Of a stretch of DNA of 64,000 nucleotides, positions 59,740 through 64,000 are shown piece after piece. The notes under the pieces are model-generated. The model saw only the letters and a list, made by a program, of their open reading frames with translations. It was not told the DNA's origin and searched no databases. How positions within the stretch are numbered: the first letter of the stretch is position 1; each line of letters opens with the position of its first letter. The stretch lies in contig JADIYY010000002.1 of assembly GCA_016705065.1 (NCBI GenBank), positions 558,001 to 622,000 on the forward strand. The letters run 5' to 3'. This DNA is from Candidatus Aalborgiella aggregata (GTDB taxonomy: Bacteria; Pseudomonadota; Gammaproteobacteria; Burkholderiales; Burkholderiaceae_C). A program made the translations under genes and the position numbers.

Positions 59740-60528
59740 ATGACTGACCGACAATCATTACTGGATGCATTTAACAACTTGTTGCAGCCTGAGCGTTTCA
59801 CAGACTATGGCCCAAATGGCTTGCAAGTTGAAGGCAAAGCCCGCATTCACAAAATCATTTCTGGCGTAACCGCCAGCCGTGCGCTGATCGAAGCGGCGAT
59901 TGCCGAAAAAGCGGATGCCATCTTTGTCCACCATGGTTTGTTTTGGCGCGGTCAATCGGGTCTGGTAACGGGTTGGATGCGTGAACGTCTCAAGCTGCTG
60001 CTAGAGCACGACATCAATTTGTTTGCCTACCATTTGCCGCTGGATGCGCACCCCACATTGGGCAACAACGCGCAATTGGGTCAACAACTTGGGCTGATTG
60101 GCCCAGGCGCCAGTGCGAGCGGCAACATCACCCATTTTGGCGAACAACAATTGGGCTGGATGGCGAGCATTGAACCTAATTCAAATGAAGCACTGAAACA
60201 GCCGGAAACACTACATAAACACCTAGAATTTATCTTAAATCGACCTGTATCAAGCGTATTTAATGTCGATGCTGCTATTAAAAAAATAGCTTGGTGCAGT
60301 GGTGGCGCACAAAGCTATTTTGAAGCGGCCATCAACGCTGGGGCTGATGCTTTCATCACAGGCGAAATGTCGGAGCCACAAGCACACTTGGCGCGTGAAT
60401 GCGGTGTCGCCTACTTCGCCTGTGGGCACCACGCCACAGAACGCTACGGTGCGCCAGCGCTTGCCGCGCACGTGGCTGCAAACTTAGGCATGGAACACCA
60501 ATTCATCGAAATCGACAACCCAGCATGA
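59740..60528 (+). CDS. Nif3-like dinuclear metal-centre protein
   Basis: The 262-residue protein belongs to the Nif3/YbgI family. FVHHGLFWRG near residue 65 and ACGHHATERYGAPALAAHVA near residue 225 hold metal-ligand histidines, and GEMSEPQAHLARE is a family segment. The protein forms hexamers with a dinuclear metal site; its cellular role is poorly known. Its stop overlaps the pdxA start (ATGA), showing coupling to pdxA. Confidence 0.93.
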   Translation: MTDRQSLLDAFNNLLQPERFTDYGPNGLQVEGKARIHKIISGVTASRALIEAAIAEKADAIFVHHGLFWRGQSGLVTGWMRERLKLLLEHDINLFAYHLPLDAHPTLGNNAQLGQQLGLIGPGASASGNITHFGEQQLGWMASIEPNSNEALKQPETLHKHLEFILNRPVSSVFNVDAAIKKIAWCSGGAQSYFEAAINAGADAFITGEMSEPQAHLARECGVAYFACGHHATERYGAPALAAHVAANLGMEHQFIEIDNPA

Positions 60529-61616
60529 ACCGAGTTAAACCCATTGCCATCACCATGGGCGACCCCGCTGGGATTGGTCCTGAAATCATCGTCAAAGCGT
60601 TTGCCCAAGCGCCTGCGATCACAGCAGGTTGTTTTGTAGTGGGTGAAAAAGCCACGCTGCAACGCGCTGCCAAGATGTTGGGCACAGATTTAGCAATTGA
60701 GTCCCTTTTTGAGCATCAAATTGGCATTGAGCCAGCGCATTTATTGCCTGGAATGCTATCAATTTATGAGCAAAATCCAGGGCTTACAAGCACGCATGCT
60801 TTGGGTGAAATCAGTGCAGCAGCTGGCAAAGCAGCAGCTGACGCGGTGATTTGGGCTGCACGCGCGGCACTCAAAGGGCAAATCGCCGCAATGGTGACTG
60901 CGCCCTTGCACAAAGAAGCCTTGCATGCCGCTGGTGTGCCCTTTCCTGGGCATACCGAATTGCTGCAAGCCGAAGCGGCTGCCTTTTTGGGCAAATCCAT
61001 TCACGATGTGCCGGTGCGCATGATGCTGGCCAACGAAGAGCTGCGCACAGTGCTGGTCAGCATCCACATGTCTTTACGCGACGCGATTGAGGCTGTGAGC
61101 TATGACAATGTGTTACAAACAATTCGCATCACCCGTGACTTTTTGCACGCTACTGCGGCTGATTTGCAACACATAAATGATCGCGGCAACCACACAAAAC
61201 GCATGAATATTGGGGTAGCCGGCTTGAATCCACACGCAGGTGAAGGCGGTTTATTCGGAAAAGAAGAAATTGACATCATTTCGCCAGCCATCGCGGCAGC
61301 ACAAAAAGAAGGCATTGACGTTGTTGGTCCCTTTGCACCTGACACTATTTTTATGCGTGCGCGGTCAAAGGTGCTGAACCATCAAATTCAACAGGGCGAA
61401 TTTGATGCCGTGATCGCCATGTACCACGACCAAGGCTTGATACCGGTGAAATATTTAGGTGTGGAGAATGGCGTCAATGTCACGCTGGGTTTGCCACTCA
61501 TTCGCACCAGTCCAGACCACGGTACGGCGTTTGGCATTGCAGGCAAAGGCTTTGCTGACCCATCCAGTTTGATTGCCGCCATCAAAATGGCAAAAAGCTT
61601 GATACCACAGTCATAA
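60525..61616 (+). CDS. pdxA: 4-hydroxythreonine-4-phosphate dehydrogenase
   Basis: From the ATG overlapping the Nif3 stop the product has 363 residues; the frame is open upstream from 60399 but that would overlap Nif3. PdxA oxidises 4-phosphohydroxythreonine in vitamin B6 synthesis. VKPIAITMGDPAGIGPEI at the start and the zinc-binding GHTELLQAEAAAFLG, HMSLRDAIEAV and MYHDQGLIPVKYL segments are typical. The segment IEPAHLLPGMLSIYE corresponds in position to a decayed copy of the dispersed palindromic element (60723-60774). Confidence 0.93.
   Translation: MNRVKPIAITMGDPAGIGPEIIVKAFAQAPAITAGCFVVGEKATLQRAAKMLGTDLAIESLFEHQIGIEPAHLLPGMLSIYEQNPGLTSTHALGEISAAAGKAAADAVIWAARAALKGQIAAMVTAPLHKEALHAAGVPFPGHTELLQAEAAAFLGKSIHDVPVRMMLANEELRTVLVSIHMSLRDAIEAVSYDNVLQTIRITRDFLHATAADLQHINDRGNHTKRMNIGVAGLNPHAGEGGLFGKEEIDIISPAIAAAQKEGIDVVGPFAPDTIFMRARSKVLNHQIQQGEFDAVIAMYHDQGLIPVKYLGVENGVNVTLGLPLIRTSPDHGTAFGIAGKGFADPSSLIAAIKMAKSLIPQS
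60723..60774 (+). repeat. Possible decayed palindromic element inside pdxA
   Basis: GGCATTGAGCCAGCGCATT, TATTGCCTGG and GCTATCAATTTATGAGC resemble the element but with mismatches in both arms. It is read in frame as GIEPAHLLPGMLSIYEQ. The similarity could be chance in part. Confidence 0.5.
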
Positions 61617-61618
61617 AA

Positions 61619-61650
61619 TAACCGCCTGTAGGCTGCACCACGGCGGTTTT
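61619..61650 (+). terminator. Weak terminator after pdxA
   Basis: AACCGCC pairs with GGCGGTT across a 14-base loop, followed by TTCCC, within the 52-bp gap between the converging pdxA and mscL genes. Confidence 0.5.
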
Positions 61651-61668
61651 CCCGATTAAAGCTACTAA

Positions 61669-62091
61669 TTACTTCTTCAAGCTGTCACGGATTTCACGCA
61701 ATAAGAGAACTTCATCTGGCGTTGGTGCAGGTGTAGCTGCTGCTTCTGCCTTTTTCATCTTGTTCATTTGCTTGACCATCAAAAAGATGATGAAAGCCAA
61801 AATTGCAAAATTCACGGCGATGGTGATGAAGTTGCCATAAGCAAACACGGGCACACCAGCCTTTTTCAAATCAGCCAAATTCATGGCCGTACCGGCAGGA
61901 ACTTTGCCCAATACGGTGAACATGCTGGAGAAATCGAGGTTACCGAAAATGGCACCGACGATGGGCATGATCAAGTCATTGACCACTGAATCAACAATCT
62001 TGCCAAATGCTGCGCCGATGATGACACCTACCGCCAAGTCCATCACATTGCCTTTCAGGGCAAACTCTTTAAATTCAGACATCATGCTCAT
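61669..62091 (-). CDS. mscL: Large-conductance mechanosensitive channel
   Basis: From the ATG at 62091, preceded by AAAAGGAGA, this is a 140-residue MscL: FKEFALKGNVMDLAVGVIIGAAFGKIVDSVVNDLIMPIVGAIFGNLDFSSMF for the first helix and the loop, and FITIAVNFAILAFIIFLMVKQMNK for the second helix. It opens under membrane tension to protect against osmotic shock. The upstream in-frame codons to 62139 are not typical of MscL. Confidence 0.94.
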   Translation of the reverse strand: MSMMSEFKEFALKGNVMDLAVGVIIGAAFGKIVDSVVNDLIMPIVGAIFGNLDFSSMFTVLGKVPAGTAMNLADLKKAGVPVFAYGNFITIAVNFAILAFIIFLMVKQMNKMKKAEAAATPAPTPDEVLLLREIRDSLKK

Positions 62092-62245
62092 GGAGGGTCT
62101 CCTTTTAAGATAAACAACAAGGTGGCGATTATGCAACACGCTTACTTGACGTCAACATTTTGCTAAATTGCCAAATCCAGAGCGATTTTCGCTGGCATGA
62201 ACCCATAAAATGGACATCAAATCATGCTTTCGGGTAAGCCTCGTG

Positions 62246-62276
62246 TTGGATTTAGCTCCCACTGGTCAGCTACAAT
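62246..62276 (+). promoter_or_regulatory. Candidate promoter for petAB
   Basis: TTGGAT (62246-62251) and TACAAT (62271-62276) are 19 bp apart, about 85 bp before petA. The spacing is longer than ideal, so this is a weak prediction. The remaining gap to mscL (62092-62245) shows nothing else. Confidence 0.35.
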
Positions 62277-62360
62277 GCAGTGTTTACCCTAGCTAAACTC
62301 GGCTTGAGCGTGTTTTAAGCCCTATTTTTGATTCTGAGTGATTTAAACCTGAGGAAACAC

Positions 62361-62990
62361 ATGAGTAGCACATTAACGACCCCATCGATGGGTGGCGACG
62401 GCAGCGTCGATAACAGTAAAAGAACATGGTTAATTGCTTCCAGCTGTGCTGGCGCAGTGGGTGCGGGTTTTGTAGCCGTGCCTTTTGTCAGCAGCTTTTC
62501 GCCATCTGAGCGAGCCAAAGCAGCTGGTGCAGCCGTCGAAGTTGACATATCAACGCTCAAGCCAGGTGAAAAAGTAACCGTTGAATGGCGCGGTAAGCCT
62601 GTTTGGATTGTGCGTCGCACACCTGAACAATTGGCCGCACTGAAGGGTTTGGCACCCCAATTGGCCGATCCTGATTCAAAACGCAATCCAGATACCTACA
62701 CACCCACTTATGCGCGCAACGAAGCTCGCTCTATCAAGCCTGAAGTTTTTGTTGCGGTCGGTATTTGCACACATTTGGGATGCTCTCCATCAGATAAATT
62801 CGCCGCTGGACCACAACCCTCTTTGCCTGATGACTGGCAAGGTGGCTTCTTCTGCCCCTGCCACGGCTCAACATTTGACATGGCAGGACGTGTCTACAAA
62901 AACAAACCAGCACCCGACAATTTAGAAGTCCCACCGCATATGTATCTGTCGGATAACCGATTGATCATTGGTGAAGACAAGAAAGCGTAA
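62361..62990 (+). CDS. petA: Ubiquinol-cytochrome c reductase iron-sulfur subunit (Rieske)
   Basis: From the ATG at 62361, preceded by GAGGAA, the product is 209 residues. It begins with a signal-anchor containing a Lys-Arg (SKRTWLIASSCAGAVGAGFVAVPFVSSF) fit for Tat export. The Rieske ligands are CTHLGC and CPCHGS. It accepts electrons from ubiquinol in the bc1 complex. The tatABC genes, which export this class of protein, are in the same window. petB follows 12 bp later. Confidence 0.96.
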   Translation: MSSTLTTPSMGGDGSVDNSKRTWLIASSCAGAVGAGFVAVPFVSSFSPSERAKAAGAAVEVDISTLKPGEKVTVEWRGKPVWIVRRTPEQLAALKGLAPQLADPDSKRNPDTYTPTYARNEARSIKPEVFVAVGICTHLGCSPSDKFAAGPQPSLPDDWQGGFFCPCHGSTFDMAGRVYKNKPAPDNLEVPPHMYLSDNRLIIGEDKKA

Positions 62991-63002
62991 GGAAAGACCA
63001 TC

Positions 63003-64000
63003 ATGGCAACATTCAAAGAAGTTTCTCCAAACGCCCCAGCTGGGACAAAATTACTCAACTGGATCGACAACCGTTTCCCATTGACACCGATTTGGGAAGG
63101 TGCATGGGGCAAATACTATGCTCCCAAGAATTTCAACTGGTGGTATATCTTCGGTGTCTTGGCCACTGTTGTTTTCGTCATTCAAATTGTCACTGGCATC
63201 TTCTTGACCATGCATTACAAGCCAGATGCGGCTACTGCATTTGCATCGGTCGAATACATCATGCGCGAAGTGCCTTGGGGCTGGCTTATTCGTTACATGC
63301 ACTCGACTGGCGCTTCGATGTTTTTCGTTGTGGTGTATTTGCACATGTACCGCGGCTTAATTTATGGCAGCTATCGCAAACCCCGTGAACTGACTTGGAT
63401 GTTTGGCTGTGCTATTTTCTTGGCACTTATGGCTGAAGCCTTTATGGGTTATTTGTTGCCATGGGGTCAAATGAGCTACTGGGGTGCTCAAGTTATTGTG
63501 AATTTGTTCTCTGCCATTCCCGTTGTCGGTCCTGATTTGTCGTTGCTGATTCGCGGTGACTATGTGGTGGGCGATGCCACCTTGAACCGCTTCTTTGCTT
63601 TCCACGTGATCGCAGTGCCTTTGGTGCTTTTGGGCTTGATTGCAGCTCATTTGATTGCCCTGCACGAAACCGGCTCCAACAACCCAGACGGCATAGAAGT
63701 TAAAAAGAACTTAGGTCCTGATGGTCACCCTGTTGACAGCATTCCATCACACCCTTACTACAGCGTGCATGATATTTTTGGTGTGAGCTTGTTCCTGATA
63801 GTGTTCGCTGCCATTGTGTTCTTTGCGCCAGAAATGGGCGGCTATTTCTTAGAGTTCAATAACTTTATTCCTGCAGACCCACTAAAAACACCGTTGCACA
63901 TTGCACCAGCTTGGTATTTTGCTCCCACCTACTCCATGCTGCGTTCTGTCACTTCTGAAATGATGTATGTTTTAATCGCTTGCGTTTTGGCAGCGGGCGC
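63003..64000 (+). CDS. petB: Cytochrome b of the bc1 complex (partial, continues past window end)
   Basis: The frame is open from the ATG at 63003 to the window edge with no stop, so about 332 residues are seen. Heme His pairs lie in YMHSTGASMFFVVVYLHMYRG and in FHVIAVPLVLLGLIAAHLIALHETG, with about 14 residues between the ligands in each. WEGAWGKYYAPKNFNWWYIFGVLA near the start and LLPWGQMSYWGAQV are family segments. It forms the quinol oxidation and reduction sites of complex III with the petA product. Confidence 0.96.
   Translation, partial: MATFKEVSPNAPAGTKLLNWIDNRFPLTPIWEGAWGKYYAPKNFNWWYIFGVLATVVFVIQIVTGIFLTMHYKPDAATAFASVEYIMREVPWGWLIRYMHSTGASMFFVVVYLHMYRGLIYGSYRKPRELTWMFGCAIFLALMAEAFMGYLLPWGQMSYWGAQVIVNLFSAIPVVGPDLSLLIRGDYVVGDATLNRFFAFHVIAVPLVLLGLIAAHLIALHETGSNNPDGIEVKKNLGPDGHPVDSIPSHPYYSVHDIFGVSLFLIVFAAIVFFAPEMGGYFLEFNNFIPADPLKTPLHIAPAWYFAPTYSMLRSVTSEMMYVLIACVLAAG

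Noticed and set aside
60265..60290. GCTATTAAAAAAATAGC palindrome in the Nif3 gene
   Set aside because: It matches only the terminal palindrome of the dispersed element and lacks the CCGGCGTAT and TATTGCC parts. The encoded IKKIAWCSGGAQ is the normal Nif3 sequence.
1..64000. CRISPR arrays, prophage, insertion sequences, rRNA, secretion toxins
   Set aside because: No regularly spaced repeats, transposases, integrases, phage structural genes or rRNA sequences were seen.

Overview
The window looks like a chromosomal stretch of a betaproteobacterium of the order Burkholderiales, most likely Comamonadaceae-like. The evidence is the gene order hisC-hisB-hisH-hisA-hisF-hisI-hisE-DUF4870-HIT-tatABC, the scpA/DUF3460 pair, the Nif3-pdxA-mscL-petAB block, separate hisI and hisE genes, and dispersed GCTAT...ATAGC palindromic elements of the kind common in that family. 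The backbone is AT-richer (roughly half G+C by eye) than most Comamonadaceae. No phage, integrase, CRISPR or rRNA was seen; one tRNA (Val-GAC) is present.

Layout: (1) 1-10 kb is a surface-polysaccharide region with two acyltransferase-3/SGNH proteins, an SGNH lipoprotein, a large GT-C-like membrane protein, GtrA, a GT2 glycosyltransferase, an SDR and a DUF4910 aminopeptidase-like protein. (2) 10-20.8 kb has a BamE-like lipoprotein, DUF3460, scpA, the his operon and tatABC. (3) 20.9-46.6 kb is mixed metabolism: isovaleryl-CoA dehydrogenase, gshA, FKBP, two YceI proteins with cytochrome b561, glutathione-dependent formaldehyde detoxification, tRNA-Val, relA, plsY, an HPP-CBS protein, a LysR/ABC importer cluster and an acyl-CoA synthetase. 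(4) 47.0-54.0 kb is a visibly GC-richer island encoding an oxygen-independent ubiquinone module (ubiD, ubiX, a DGC-domain protein, ubiT, ubiV, ubiU). It diverges from DUF2249 and nnrS genes across two FNR/DNR-type boxes. A truncated GNAT gene lies on its left and a poly-G tract on its right. (5) 54.2-64 kb has metF-tlyA-ahcY behind an S-adenosylhomocysteine riboswitch, a Deg-type protease, Nif3-pdxA, mscL and petAB (petB runs off the edge).

Two themes cut across the window. First, a palindromic element of about 50 bp occurs at seven clear sites plus one degenerate site. Three clear copies lie in frame inside conserved proteins (two in one acyl-CoA synthetase, one in TlyA), one supplies the stop codon of a TlpA-like gene, and the degenerate copy is in pdxA. 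Second, several genes that should be intact are broken by missing bases, mostly in short homopolymers: ubiD, ubiU, hisF, and a missing stop that fuses a J-domain protein to HisB. With the poly-G tract, this points to consensus errors as much as to biology, so the breaks should be checked against raw reads before being read as pseudogenes or fusions.
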